Assembly: GCF_008039555.1 (NCBI RefSeq) | Contig: NZ_VDUW01000016.1 | Coordinates: 1 to 54,505 of the forward strand | Length of the DNA: 54,505 bases | Origin: Cerasibacillus terrae | Lineage (GTDB): Bacteria; Bacillota; Bacilli; Bacillales; Amphibacillaceae | Reading direction: 5' to 3' | In this document: positions 18,111 to 27,575 of the stretch, piece after piece | Layout: each line of letters opens with the position of its first letter | How positions within the stretch are numbered: the stretch's first letter is position 1 | The notes under the pieces: generated by a model | What the model was told of the DNA's origin: nothing | Database searches by the model: none | Seen by the model: only the letters and a program-made list of their open reading frames with translations | Made by a program: the position numbers and the translations under genes

Positions 18111-21100
18111 GCCAGTCAACCTCCTTCATTTTACGGACAGCAACATATTCATCACGCTGGTTACCGATCGGACCATAATAATTAAATCCATAGCTTAATT
18201 GTGCATATCCACCAACCATTTGTGTTGGTTTTAAATGAATACGGGTAGGTGCATTATGGCTTCCCCCACGCTCTCCTGTAATTTCTGAACCTGGAACTTG
18301 GATATGCTTGTCTTGCGCATGATACATAAACATCGTTCCTTTTGGCATTCTGTGGCTAACAACTGCTCTTGCTGTAACAATACCGTTTCGGTTATATACT
18401 TCTAACCAATCATTATCATTGATTCCATGTTCTTTCGCATCTACATCTGATATCCAAACAGTTGGTCCACCACGGAATAGGGTTAACATATGTTTGTTAT
18501 CTTGATAAGTTGTATGGATATTCCATTTTCCATGTGGTGTTAAATATCTTAAAACAAGAGCATCCTGACCACCAACGATTTTCTTATCTCTTGGTCCGAG
18601 CACAAGTGGTGGTAATGTTGGTTTATAGACTGGCAATGCTTCTCCATAGTTCATGAAGATTTCATGATCTAAATAATAATGTTGTCTTCCTGTTAATGTT
18701 CTAAATGGTACTAAACGCTCAATATTCGTAGTAAATGGTGAGTACCTTCTACCCGATTTATTAGAACCACTAAAGACTGGCGTTGGGATTACTTCACGTG
18801 GTTGAGCAGTAATATTAGCAAATGTAAATCGCTCTGCTGCACGGTCTTGAGAAATATCCTTTAATTCAACACCTGTATCTTGTTCAGCTGATTCATATGC
18901 ACGTTGTGATACACGACCATTTGTTGCTGATGATAAAGTAAGCATTGCTTCGGCAGCATTTTTCCCAGTCAATAATTTCGGTAGACCATTTTTAATGGTG
19001 TCATCATCATGAATTCCGTTAATTCCTTTTAACAGTTCATATTCTTCTGCTACAGAAAAGCTAACTCCGTGTGCACCAACTTTACCAGTAGACAAGTTAG
19101 GTCCTAATGTAACGTATTTATCGTAAACTTTCGTATAATCGCGTTCAACGATCTTCATGTTTGGCATTGTCTTACCGAGAATAGGTTCAACTTCACCTTT
19201 TTTCCAGTCCTTCACTTGACCATATGGCTGTGCAATTTCCTCGATGGAATCATGACCAAGTGGTGCTGTTACTAAATCTTTGTACACGCCTGGTAAATGT
19301 GTTTTTGCCATTTCGGAAAATGTCTTAGCAATAGACTTATAAATATCCCAATCAGAACGTGATTCCCATAATGGGTCTACCGCACGATTAAACGGGTGAA
19401 CAAATGGATGCATATCCGTTGATGAAAGGTCTTCTTTCTCATACCAAGTTGCTGTAGGTAAAACAATATCCGCATATAACGGTGTTGTTGTCATTCGAAA
19501 ATCAAGTGCAACTAGTAAATCAAGCTTTCCTTCCACTTCTTCACGCCATTTAATTTCTTCTGGCTTCATATCTTCATTTGGTTCTGCAATCAGATTACTT
19601 GATGCACCTAATAAATGCTTCATAAAGTATTCCTGACCTTTTGCAGAACTTGAAATCAAGTTCGAACGCCATACAAATAATGTACGTGGGAAGTTTTCTT
19701 CCGCATCCGGATCTTCTACAGCAAAGCTAGTTTCACCAGAAACAATTTGTTCTTTAGTGTAATCAATAATTTCTTCGTCTGTTGTTTTTCCATTCTTAGC
19801 TGCTTCTTCTGCAAAGAGTAAACTGTTTTTATTAAACTGTGGGTATGATGGCAACCAACCAAGTCGTGCTGCTAAAACGTTATAATCAGCTGGATGTTGA
19901 TAATGTTTTTTATTATTTAATGGAGAAAGCAGTGTGTCTGTTCCTGCCTCTTCATACTTCCACTGATCTGTTGCAAAGTAAAAGAATGATGTAGCATTTT
20001 GCAGGCGCGGTGGTGCTTGCCAGTCTTTCGCAAAGGCAATATTGTTCCATCCTTCAATTGGACGACATTTCTCCTGTCCAACATAGTGGGCCCAACCTCC
20101 ACCATTTACACCTTGAGATGCTGTCAATGTTACTAGATTTAAAATAGAACGGTAGATTGTATCACTATTAAACCAGTGGTTAATTCCCGCTCCCATAATA
20201 ATCATGGAACGTCCATCTGTATCAATGGCATTTTGAGCAAATTCAACTGCAATTTGCGTTACAAGTTCTGGTTTTACATTTGTAATTTTCTCTTGCCATG
20301 CTGGAGTATAGAAAGATGTTTCATCATCATATCCTGTTGCTTCTAAGTCACTTCCGATACGGTTAACACCATATTGACTCAACATTAAATCATAGACAGA
20401 TGTAACAAGATGTTCGGAACCATCTTCGAATTTCACTTTCTTTGCTGGGATTGGACGTTCAAATGTTCCGTTACCATTATTATCAAAGTATGGGAATGAA
20501 ATTGTTTCCCACTCTGCACCATGTTGCTCAACAGATAATGCTGGTTCAATACGAGATCCGTCTTCATTTTCAAGAATAAGGTTCCATTTCGCATCTTTTT
20601 CCCAACGCTGTCCCATTGTTCCATTCGGGACAATGATTTCTTCTTTTGCTTCATCTAAAATAACTGGTTTCCACTCTGCATGTTCAGATGCATTTCCTAT
20701 GTCACTTGCACGTAAGAAACGACCTGCTTTATATACTCCATCCTTATGTTCATCTAGTAAGATAAGGAATGGCATGTCTGTATATTGTTTAGCATAGTTT
20801 AAAAACATCGGTTCTTTTCTTTTTTCATAAAATTCATCTAAGATAACATGTGTCATTGCTTGAGCAACAGCAGCATCTGTACCCGGATTTGCTGAAATCC
20901 AATCATCTGCATGTGTCACACTCTCAGCATAGTCAGGTGCAACAGAAACTACTTTTGTTCCTTTATAACGTACTTCTGTCATGAAATGCGCATCTGGTGT
21001 ACGTGTTAATGGAACATTCGATCCCCACATAATGATATATCCTGAGTTAAACCAATCACTTGATTCAGGCACATCTGTTTGTTCTCCCCAAATCTGTGGT

Positions 21101-21780
21101 GAACTTGGTGGCAAGTCTGCATACCAGTCATAGAAACTAAGCATCTCTCCTCCTAGTAATGAAAGGAAGCGAGCACCGGATGCATAGCTAACCATGGACA
21201 TTGCAGGAATCGGTGTAAATCCAGCAAGACGGTCTGGACCATATTTTTGAATGGTATAAATAAGTTGTGCTGAAATAATTTGTGTTGCATCTCGCCAGTG
21301 AATTCGGACATGTCCACCTTTTCCACGAGCTTTTTTATATTCATTCGCTTTCTCTGGATCTTCTACAATACTTGCCCATGCTTTCACAGGGTCTTGATGT
21401 TCTGCAATGGCATTTCTCCATAGACGCCATAATTTCCCTCTTATATAAGGGTATTTCACGCGAAGTGGGCTATACTCATACCATGAAAATGATGCTCCAC
21501 GCGGACAGCCACGTGGTTCAAATTCAGGCATATCCGGACCACATGATGGATAGTCAATTTGTTGGTTTTCCCATGTAATAATTCCATTTTTAACAAAGAC
21601 TTTCCAACTGCATGATCCTGTACAGTTCACCCCATGGGTTGTACGGACAACTTTATCATGTGACCAACGTTGTCGGTACATATCCTCCCACTCTCGACTT
21701 TTTTCTTCTAAAACTGACCAATTTCCAGAATAACGTTCTACAGGTTTCAAGTATTTTAAACTAAATGTTTTCTTCTTCAT
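18100..21780 (-). CDS. narG: Respiratory nitrate reductase alpha subunit NarG
   Basis: This 1226-residue catalytic subunit reduces nitrate to nitrite at a bis-MGD molybdenum centre on the cytoplasmic side. The FS0 cluster ligands fall at His49, Cys53, Cys57 and Cys92, the same numbers as in E. coli NarG. The molybdenum ligand Asp222 is in WYADLPPSSPQ. There is no twin-arginine signal, as usual for cytoplasmic NarG. ATG after AAAGGAGTGAG. It is the first gene of the operon, with an NreC-type operator 91 bases upstream. The last codons overlap the TTG start of narH by 11 bases. Confidence 0.97.
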   Translation of the reverse strand: MKKKTFSLKYLKPVERYSGNWSVLEEKSREWEDMYRQRWSHDKVVRTTHGVNCTGSCSWKVFVKNGIITWENQQIDYPSCGPDMPEFEPRGCPRGASFSWYEYSPLRVKYPYIRGKLWRLWRNAIAEHQDPVKAWASIVEDPEKANEYKKARGKGGHVRIHWRDATQIISAQLIYTIQKYGPDRLAGFTPIPAMSMVSYASGARFLSLLGGEMLSFYDWYADLPPSSPQIWGEQTDVPESSDWFNSGYIIMWGSNVPLTRTPDAHFMTEVRYKGTKVVSVAPDYAESVTHADDWISANPGTDAAVAQAMTHVILDEFYEKRKEPMFLNYAKQYTDMPFLILLDEHKDGVYKAGRFLRASDIGNASEHAEWKPVILDEAKEEIIVPNGTMGQRWEKDAKWNLILENEDGSRIEPALSVEQHGAEWETISFPYFDNNGNGTFERPIPAKKVKFEDGSEHLVTSVYDLMLSQYGVNRIGSDLEATGYDDETSFYTPAWQEKITNVKPELVTQIAVEFAQNAIDTDGRSMIIMGAGINHWFNSDTIYRSILNLVTLTASQGVNGGGWAHYVGQEKCRPIEGWNNIAFAKDWQAPPRLQNATSFFYFATDQWKYEEAGTDTLLSPLNNKKHYQHPADYNVLAARLGWLPSYPQFNKNSLLFAEEAAKNGKTTDEEIIDYTKEQIVSGETSFAVEDPDAEENFPRTLFVWRSNLISSSAKGQEYFMKHLLGASSNLIAEPNEDMKPEEIKWREEVEGKLDLLVALDFRMTTTPLYADIVLPTATWYEKEDLSSTDMHPFVHPFNRAVDPLWESRSDWDIYKSIAKTFSEMAKTHLPGVYKDLVTAPLGHDSIEEIAQPYGQVKDWKKGEVEPILGKTMPNMKIVERDYTKVYDKYVTLGPNLSTGKVGAHGVSFSVAEEYELLKGINGIHDDDTIKNGLPKLLTGKNAAEAMLTLSSATNGRVSQRAYESAEQDTGVELKDISQDRAAERFTFANITAQPREVIPTPVFSGSNKSGRRYSPFTTNIERLVPFRTLTGRQHYYLDHEIFMNYGEALPVYKPTLPPLVLGPRDKKIVGGQDALVLRYLTPHGKWNIHTTYQDNKHMLTLFRGGPTVWISDVDAKEHGINDNDWLEVYNRNGIVTARAVVSHRMPKGTMFMYHAQDKHIQVPGSEITGERGGSHNAPTRIHLKPTQMVGGYAQLSYGFNYYGPIGNQRDEYVAVRKMKEVDWLED

Positions 21781-21835
21781 TGAATAAACTCACTCCTTTT
21801 CAGAATGACAAGAAAAAAGTAACTTTATCATCTAT

Positions 21836-21841
21836 ATTCTA
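21836..21841 (-). promoter_or_regulatory. Possible -10 element of the narG promoter
   Basis: The hexamer TAGAAT (minus strand) lies about 30 bp downstream of the NreC palindrome and 55 bp before narG. No good -35 hexamer is present at the right distance, which fits an activator-dependent promoter. A start near 21828 would place the centre of the operator about 50 bp upstream. Confidence 0.45.
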
Positions 21842-21870
21842 TGTTAGTAGACTACCTTTCTACTTCATAT

Positions 21871-21884
21871 TAGGGAATTCCCTA
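21871..21884. promoter_or_regulatory. NreC operator upstream of narG
   Basis: TAGGGAATTCCCTA is a perfect palindrome that fits the published staphylococcal NreC site TAGGG-N4-CCCTA base for base. Because nreABC are in the same operon, the sequence supports direct activation of narG, and autoregulation of nre, by phosphorylated NreC when nitrate is present and oxygen is low. Confidence 0.85.
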
Positions 21885-21950
21885 TATCCGAAAAAACCAA
21901 ACTAATTTTGTCGAATTTGTTACAGCAGAGGCTTATCCAGTGGTGAGGAA

Positions 21951-22097
21951 ATCCCGATATATACTTTGGAATCCCGATATATACTTTGGAATCCCGATAT
22001 ATACTTTGGAATCCCGATATATACTTTGGAATCCCGATATATACTTTGGAATCCCGATATATACTTTGGAATCCCGATATATACTTTGGAATCCCGA
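21951..22097. repeat. 20-bp tandem repeat, seven copies plus a partial
   Basis: The unit ATCCCGATATATACTTTGGA occurs seven times without a single mismatch from 21951 to 22090, then ATCCCGA abuts the greA terminator. It lies between the narG promoter region and the 3' end of greA. Exact copies mean recent expansion or homogenisation. Because 20 is not a multiple of three, frames across it are an artefact; I do not call a protein here. Confidence 0.95.
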
Positions 22098-22131
22098 AAA
22101 AGGTGATTCCCTTGAGGGAATCACCTTTTTC
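22096..22131. terminator. Terminator of greA (bidirectional form)
   Basis: A 16-bp perfect stem, GAAAAAGGTGATTCCC against its complement, with a TTGA loop and A/T runs on both sides. It lies directly after the greA stop on the minus strand and directly abuts the tandem repeat. Confidence 0.9.
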
Positions 22132-22137
22132 TTCACA

Positions 22138-22605
22138 TTATAACGATTGAATATCTAATATTTTTACTACCATCTTGCCGTGTGGTGTATGCACCAATAC
22201 TTTATCATTTATTTTATTTCCTAAAAGAGACTTAGCAAGAGGGGACTCATTAGATATTTTACCAACGAAAGGATCTGATTCTGCTACACCCACAATAGTA
22301 TATACTTCCTTCTCGCCTTCTGGAAATTCTTGAATCGTAACCGTACTTCCTAGAGTTACATAATCAGTAGTCTCTTTTTTAATTATCTCGGCATGTTGAA
22401 TCATCTTTTTTAATTTTGCTTGGTCTCTCTTTAAAGTAGTAAGCTCTTCTAAAGCAGCTTCATATTCTGAGTCCTCATTAAAGTCACAAAAATCTCTTGC
22501 CCTTTTTATTCGTTTATCTACTTCCGGACGTTTAATCGTTTCAAGCCAATGTAGTTCCTCCTTTAGTTTTTCTAGTCCTGCTTTTGTCATTGGATATTTT
22601 TTCAT
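22138..22605 (-). CDS. greA: Transcript cleavage factor GreA-family protein
   Basis: A 155-residue GreA/GreB-type factor with an N-terminal coiled coil (about 1-78) and a C-terminal FKBP-like domain. GreA enters the RNA polymerase secondary channel and stimulates cleavage of backtracked RNA. The acidic tip of the coiled coil is present but divergent (DFCDFNEDSEYEAA, where the usual form is GDLSENAEYDAA). This may therefore be a paralogue of the housekeeping greA rather than the only copy. It is a single-gene unit with its own terminator and ATG after GAGGG. Confidence 0.8.
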   Translation of the reverse strand: MKKYPMTKAGLEKLKEELHWLETIKRPEVDKRIKRARDFCDFNEDSEYEAALEELTTLKRDQAKLKKMIQHAEIIKKETTDYVTLGSTVTIQEFPEGEKEVYTIVGVAESDPFVGKISNESPLAKSLLGNKINDKVLVHTPHGKMVVKILDIQSL

Positions 22606-22654
22606 GATACTAACCCTCTTTTGTCAACTAATGAATTACGAGACCATTGTAATG

Positions 22655-22689
22655 AAAAAGCTGATCCCCTACAGGAAATCAGCTTTTTC
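22655..22689. terminator. Terminator of the csoR-copA-copZ operon
   Basis: The arms AAAAAGCTGAT and ATCAGCTTTTT enclose a CCTACAGG mini-stem. It lies just after the copZ stop on the minus strand and is followed there by T residues. Confidence 0.85.
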
Positions 22690-22694
22690 TGTTA

Positions 22695-22898
22695 TTATTC
22701 AACATCATAACCTTGATCTTCTACAGCTTCACGAAGTGCTTCTTCTTTTACTTTTGATTCATCATGCGTAACATCAACCTTACCGGATGTAAGATGAACC
22801 TCTACGCTGGATACACCATTTAATTCTTCAAGAGCACCTTTTACTGCTGCTTCACAATGACCACATGTCATTCCTTGTACATTTAAAGTTGTTTTCAT
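22695..22898 (-). CDS. copZ: Copper chaperone CopZ
   Basis: A 67-residue HMA-domain protein with the Cu(I) motif GMTCGHC near the N-terminus. It carries cuprous ion to CopA. The ATG at 22898 was chosen because AAAGGAG lies 11 bases upstream; the frame opens at a TTG that overlaps this site. It is 33 bp downstream of copA and clearly in one operon with copA and csoR. Confidence 0.93.
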   Translation of the reverse strand: MKTTLNVQGMTCGHCEAAVKGALEELNGVSSVEVHLTSGKVDVTHDESKVKEEALREAVEDQGYDVE

Positions 22899-22931
22899 TT
22901 TCTCTATTTCTCCTTTCAAAACCTTATATTT

Positions 22932-25316
22932 TTATATTTTAACTCGCTTCAATCGAAGTGAGTTAGAAACAACACTAACAGAACTAAATGCCATGGCAGC
23001 TCCTGCTATCCATGGGGCTAATAAGCCAAGTGCAGCGATTGGGATACCTGCACTATTATAGGCGAATGCCCAGAATAAGTTTTGTTTAATATTTTTTATT
23101 GTAGCATGACTTAATTTTATCGCCCTTGGTATCAGTAGTAACTCTCCGCCTAGGATTGTTACATCAGCTGCTTCGATGGCAATTTCTGTCCCTGTTCCTA
23201 TTGCAATTCCGATATCAGCTGTTGCAAGGGCAGGGGCATCATTAATCCCATCACCAACCATCGCTACTTTCTTTCCTTCTTCTTGAATTTTCTTCACATG
23301 GGCTGTTTTTTCTTCTGGAACCACTTCAGCAATGACACGATCAATACCAACTTGTTTTGCAATGGTTTGGGCAGTTCTTTCATTATCCCCTGTTAGCATC
23401 ATTACATCTATTCCATCTGCTTTTAGTTGTGTAATCGCCTCTTTTGCAGTGTCCTTTATCGTATCTGCTACTGCTATCATCCCTTTATATCTGCCGTCAA
23501 CAGCAATTAACATAGATGTCTTTCCCTCTAGTTCATAGGATGACATTTCTTTTTCTAAATAGGCGACATGAATATCATTTTTCTTCATTAGACCTCTTGT
23601 TCCTGCAAGAACTTTTTTTCCGTCGATGGTGGCTTCGATACCATGGCCCGGTATTGCTTGAAAGTCATCTACATCCATTAATTCAATGTCCTGTTCTGTC
23701 GCATAGGCAACAATAGCTTCTGCTAAAGGATGTTCGGAATTATTTTCAGCACTTGCAAGTAATTGTAAGGTACTTTTATTACCCGTATAATCCGTTACCT
23801 CTGGCTTACCTTTTGTAATTGTTCCAGTTTTATCAAAAATAATGGTATTTATTTGATGGGTTCTTTCTAAATGTTCCCCACCTTTAAATAAAATTCCACT
23901 TTCCGCTGCTCTTCCAGTCCCTACCATAATAGATGTCGGGGTGGCGAGTCCCAGCGCACATGGACAAGCAATAACAAGCACCGCAATAGAAGCTACTAAA
24001 GCTGGCTCAAATTCACCTGGTGTAACAAGTGTGAACCAAATAATAAATGTAAGTATAGCTATACCAACGACAATTGGTACGAAATAACCAGAAATGACAT
24101 CTGCTAATCGTTGAATAGGTGCTTTTGAACCTTGGGCATCTTCTACAGCTTGAATGATAGATGCAAGTGCAGTGTCTTTTCCTACCTTTGTTACTTCCAT
24201 TTCAACCGTTCCATTTTTATTGATGGTTGCTCCAATGACAGGGGCCTGAATCTCTTTTTTAATTGGAATCGACTCACCTGTGATCATTGATTCATCAACA
24301 TACGTTTTTCCTTTTACAACGATACCATCCAAAGGTATTTTTTCCCCTGGTTTGACAATGACATGTTCTCCCTCTTTCACATCTTGGATTGGAACCATGA
24401 CAGCCTGTCCATCTCTTAGTACACGAGCCTCTTTAGCTTGAAGTTGAAGAAGTTTTGAGATGGCTTCTGTTGTTCTACTTTTGGCATTTGTTTCTAAGTA
24501 TTTTCCAAATAAAATTAATGTAATTAAGATGGCACTTGTTTCAAAATACAGATGTGGGGTATATGATGGATCGCCAATTGTTCGAATAGCCTCAAATAAA
24601 CTATAAAAATATGCCGCACTCGTTCCAAGCACTACTAAAACATCCATATTTGCGCCACCACTACGCAAGCTCTTATATGCTCCTACATAAAATTGCCACC
24701 CAATTATAAATTGAATTGGGGTAGTTAATAGAAACTGAAACCACGGATTCATTAAAGTTTCTGGAATAGCAATTCCGAATAAATGATCTAACATCGTCAT
24801 CAGTAGAGGAATTGAGAGAATAGCAGAAATAATTAATTTGGCCTGCATTGTTTTTACTTCTTTTTCCTTCTGTGTCTGTTTCTCTTCTTTATTTGCCTTT
24901 TCCTTTGCATCATAGCCTAGTTTACCGATTTTCTCGATAATCGCTGTTTGATCTAGCATTCCAGGATTATATTCAACTGTTGCTGTTTCATTGGCTAGAT
25001 TAACGGATGCCTGTTGGACCCCTTCTTGCTTATTAAGCACCTTTTCTATTCGAGATGAACAAGCGGCACAGGTCATTCCATAAACATCAAGTTCTACCTT
25101 TTCAACATGAACACCATAGCCTAATTTTTCTATTTTATTTGTGATATCCTCTATGGAGCTAGTTTCTGGGTCATAATGAATATTCGCCTTTTCTGTCGTT
25201 AAATTCACTTGTGCATTTACACCATCCATTTTATTTAACACCTTTTCAACACGACTAGAACAGGCAGCACAAGTCATTCCTGTCACACCAACAGTAATTT
25301 GCTTTTCTTTACTCAT
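22932..25316 (-). CDS. copA: Cu(I)-exporting P1B-type ATPase CopA
   Basis: A 794-residue P-type ATPase with two N-terminal HMA domains ([10 protein letters not shown] near residues 13 and 81), eight membrane helices, the transport motif CPC ([11 protein letters not shown]), the phosphorylation motif DKTGT, the HP motif SEHPLAEA and [11 protein letters not shown]. It pumps Cu(I) out of the cell. The ATG at 25316 has AAGAGGTG in front; an ATG six codons earlier overlaps the csoR stop. It is cotranscribed with csoR and copZ and should be derepressed by copper. Confidence 0.95.
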   Translation of the reverse strand: MSKEKQITVGVTGMTCAACSSRVEKVLNKMDGVNAQVNLTTEKANIHYDPETSSIEDITNKIEKLGYGVHVEKVELDVYGMTCAACSSRIEKVLNKQEGVQQASVNLANETATVEYNPGMLDQTAIIEKIGKLGYDAKEKANKEEKQTQKEKEVKTMQAKLIISAILSIPLLMTMLDHLFGIAIPETLMNPWFQFLLTTPIQFIIGWQFYVGAYKSLRSGGANMDVLVVLGTSAAYFYSLFEAIRTIGDPSYTPHLYFETSAILITLILFGKYLETNAKSRTTEAISKLLQLQAKEARVLRDGQAVMVPIQDVKEGEHVIVKPGEKIPLDGIVVKGKTYVDESMITGESIPIKKEIQAPVIGATINKNGTVEMEVTKVGKDTALASIIQAVEDAQGSKAPIQRLADVISGYFVPIVVGIAILTFIIWFTLVTPGEFEPALVASIAVLVIACPCALGLATPTSIMVGTGRAAESGILFKGGEHLERTHQINTIIFDKTGTITKGKPEVTDYTGNKSTLQLLASAENNSEHPLAEAIVAYATEQDIELMDVDDFQAIPGHGIEATIDGKKVLAGTRGLMKKNDIHVAYLEKEMSSYELEGKTSMLIAVDGRYKGMIAVADTIKDTAKEAITQLKADGIDVMMLTGDNERTAQTIAKQVGIDRVIAEVVPEEKTAHVKKIQEEGKKVAMVGDGINDAPALATADIGIAIGTGTEIAIEAADVTILGGELLLIPRAIKLSHATIKNIKQNLFWAFAYNSAGIPIAALGLLAPWIAGAAMAFSSVSVVSNSLRLKRVKI

Positions 25317-25330
25317 AGAATCACCTCTTT

Positions 25331-25633
25331 TCATTTTGAAAAGTGTTTCATCACATCAATCAATTCATCTATTGCTGCATTTCCTTCCCCAGATTTAATG
25401 GCATGATGAACACAATGCTTCATATGTCGTTCACTAATCGCCAGACCTACTTTCTTTAGTGCTGCATCAATCGCACTAATTTGTACTAATATATCGATAC
25501 AGTAACGATCGTCTTCTACCATTTTCTGAATCCCACGCACTTGGCCTTCCAGACGTTTTAGACGGTTTATGATCGCCTTTTTTTCTGATTCTGTTCTCGG
25601 CTTAATTGGATGATCATGAAGATATTTCCCCAT
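25331..25633 (-). CDS. csoR: Copper-sensing repressor CsoR
   Basis: A 100-residue all-helical DNA-binding protein. The Cu(I) ligands of CsoR are present as Cys45, His70 and Cys74. Without copper it binds its operator; Cu(I) releases it. Two copies of a 17-bp ATAC-N9-GTAT element lie upstream, one of them within the promoter. The stop overlaps the longer start of copA. B. subtilis has the csoR-copZA set with the order of the last two reversed. Confidence 0.93.
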   Translation of the reverse strand: MGKYLHDHPIKPRTESEKKAIINRLKRLEGQVRGIQKMVEDDRYCIDILVQISAIDAALKKVGLAISERHMKHCVHHAIKSGEGNAAIDELIDVMKHFSK

Positions 25634-25670
25634 TTAATCCCCTCGACTTCTATAATTTTAATTCGTCTAT

Positions 25671-25700
25671 ACTATACCACCCTACCGTATTTAAAGTCAA
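25671..25700 (-). promoter_or_regulatory. csoR promoter with embedded CsoR-type operator
   Basis: On the minus strand -35 TTGACT (25695-25700), an 18-bp spacer and -10 TATAGT (25671-25676) form a good SigA promoter. Within it, 25674-25690 reads ATACCACCCTACCGTAT, a GC-centred pseudo-palindrome with ATAC/GTAT ends, placed where a bound repressor would block polymerase. Confidence 0.75.
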
Positions 25701-25711
25701 TCCATTTGTAC

Positions 25712-25727
25712 AGTGATAATAATCACA
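25712..25727. promoter_or_regulatory. FNR/CRP-like palindrome between csoR and the YkvI-like gene
   Basis: AGTGATAATAATCACA fits the (T/A)GTGA-N6-TCACA half-site layout of CRP/FNR-family regulators. It lies about 12 bp upstream of the csoR -35 and about 285 bp before the plus-strand gene at 26012. A second looser inverted repeat, GTGAT-N7-ATCAC, is at 25814-25830. No regulator gene of this family is in the window. Confidence 0.35.
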
Positions 25728-25762
25728 GAATAAATGGCTCTTTTTATATATATGATAATACA

Positions 25763-25779
25763 ATACCCTCCTATCGTAT
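25763..25779. promoter_or_regulatory. Second CsoR-type operator
   Basis: ATACCCTCCTATCGTAT shares 14 of 17 bases with the element in the csoR promoter, including the ATAC and GTAT ends. On the minus strand it overlaps the end of a possible -10 TATAAT preceded by TTGCTT at 18 bp, suggesting a second CsoR-controlled promoter. Confidence 0.5.
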
Positions 25780-26011
25780 TATAAGAATTATACTCTCCTA
25801 CAAGCAAAATTATGTGATTATAAAAATCACCCCATAACAGTCCCTTTTATGAAATATTTGATAAATTACGCTATTTAACCGTTTACAATATATTGAAAAT
25901 CGTATAATATAGAAATTGTTGTAATTTTAGTATCTATTGAAAAATTAATTCATTCGAGTTAAAATCTACAATCAATGGATGGACAATTATAGATAGGGTG
26001 AACAATTTCAT

Positions 26012-27061
26012 ATGTATAGAGTTTTAAAAATTGGAAGTGCCTTTATCGGGATTATTATTGGTGCAGGTTTTGCTTCCGGACAAGAAATACTACAATATTT
26101 TACTAGTTTTGGTTATGCGGGTACACTAGGCGCCATGTTGGCTACAGCATTATTTGCATATTTAGGAATGTCGCTAACAAAAATAGGAAGTAGATTACAG
26201 ACTACCTCACACCGGGACGCTATTTATACGATAAGTGGACGTTACCTAGGTACGATTGTTGACGCTGTTCTATTATTTACGCAATTTGGTGTCGGTGTGG
26301 TTATGATTGCTGGTGCAGGATCCTTATTAAATCAACAATTTGGCTTTCAACCTGTCATCGGAAATATTATAGTAGCAATTTTAATTATTATTACGATGAT
26401 GTTAAATGTTAATAGAGTAATTGCCGTTATTGGTAGTGTTACCCCTTTTTTAATTTTAACAATCTTCATTATTTGTATATATAGTTTGTTTACAATGGAT
26501 ATGACCTTTAATGAATTAAATCCAATCGCAAAAGGCCTCGAAAAGTCTCTACCAAATTGGTTTATTGCTGCGATTAACTATGCTTCATTTAATATTGCTG
26601 TTGGTGCAGGGATGTCTATTGTAATAGGTGGAGCCGAGAAAAATGAAAGAATCGCATCTATAGGAGGATTAGTTGGTGGTCTTGGAATTGGTGTTTTAAT
26701 TGTATCGGCACATCTAGCTATTTTTTCAAAGATAGATGTTGTTCATACTTATGAAATGCCTCTATTAAAAATTGGAAATGACATTTCACCAATCCTCGGT
26801 TTCCTTATGTCCTTTATTTTATTTGGAATGATTTTTAATACTGGAATCAGTATGTTCTATGCTTTTGCAGCACGCTTCTTTCATGTAGAAGGAAGGTCCT
26901 TTAAAATCGGGGCATTTATCATTGTGATTATTGGATTTGCAGCTAGCTTTGTAGGTTTCACAGAATTAGTTGCAAAACTATATAAATTAATTGGATATCT
27001 TGGATTATTTTTAATCCTAGCTCTTATCTATGCACCATTTAAATTACGTAAATTAAAATAA
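26012..27061 (+). CDS. YkvI-family membrane transporter
   Basis: A 349-residue protein with about ten membrane helices and a glycine-rich first helix (GIIIGAGFASGQE) that resembles the unwound substrate-binding helix of LeuT-fold/APC carriers. It belongs to the YkvI group of uncharacterised Bacillus membrane proteins, probably amino-acid or amine carriers. The substrate is unknown. It stands alone, with its own terminator at 27101-27150. Confidence 0.7.
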   Translation: MYRVLKIGSAFIGIIIGAGFASGQEILQYFTSFGYAGTLGAMLATALFAYLGMSLTKIGSRLQTTSHRDAIYTISGRYLGTIVDAVLLFTQFGVGVVMIAGAGSLLNQQFGFQPVIGNIIVAILIIITMMLNVNRVIAVIGSVTPFLILTIFIICIYSLFTMDMTFNELNPIAKGLEKSLPNWFIAAINYASFNIAVGAGMSIVIGGAEKNERIASIGGLVGGLGIGVLIVSAHLAIFSKIDVVHTYEMPLLKIGNDISPILGFLMSFILFGMIFNTGISMFYAFAARFFHVEGRSFKIGAFIIVIIGFAASFVGFTELVAKLYKLIGYLGLFLILALIYAPFKLRKLK

Positions 27062-27100
27062 TATATTAATAATGTTAATAGAAATCTCTATTAAGATATG

Positions 27101-27150
27101 AAAACAATTTTTTATGTTGTTTATTTAAAGCATAAAAAATTGTTTTTTTA
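27101..27150 (+). terminator. Terminator of the YkvI-family gene
   Basis: AAAACAATTTTTTATG pairs with CATAAAAAATTGTTTT, followed by T residues, 40 bp after the stop codon. Confidence 0.8.
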
Positions 27151-27575
27151 ATTATATACTTCGATAGATCCGTAATGTTGATTCCACTATTCCTTTTTCA
27201 ACTTATAGAATTTTATATACTCAAGAGTGACTCCACCTCTTCATTTCTCCATCTGTCCAATAATTAGATACAAGTCCTTGTCACTTTTCCCCCTTCGTAA
27301 TTTCTACATGAACTAACTCTGTTCTATTACACCAGATTTTTTAACGTAATCTGACAGATAATTTTTCCCAAGTTCTTCACTTTCAATTCTCTGTTGTTAA
27401 TATAATGCAGAAAAATCTATTTTTCTACAATTCGCTAGATTAAAATAATGATTTATTTGAAAAAATAAAATCTTTGGTATATAGTGTTATTATTGAAGTC
27501 TGTTATAGTACAGAGAATTGTGAATTACTTTATACCTCATATGAAAAAAATATAAATAAAAAAGGAGTGATTCTA
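27151..27575. other. Non-coding gap before the first CoA-transferase
   Basis: About 425 bp of AT-rich sequence. The only coding-like traces are short minus-strand stretches between stops, such as YWTDGEMKRWSHS near 27225-27265. They could be decayed gene ends but are too short to name. The gene downstream must have its promoter in the last 150 bp. Confidence 0.4.

Noticed and set aside
18462..21578. Several open frames inside narG on both strands
   Set aside because: They are shadows of a well-supported 1226-residue gene, without starts or homology.
21781..21950. FNR box upstream of narG
   Set aside because: No TGTGA-N6-TCACA-like sequence was found there. TTGTCGAATTTGTTACAG at about 21907-21924 is too poor a match.
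21951..22097. CRISPR array
   Set aside because: The units are contiguous 20-bp copies without unique spacers, and no cas genes are near.
21933..22143. Two antiparallel open frames of 67 codons across the 20-bp repeat
   Set aside because: They arise because the repeat lacks stops in some frames. They run into the greA terminator and have no ribosome binding site.
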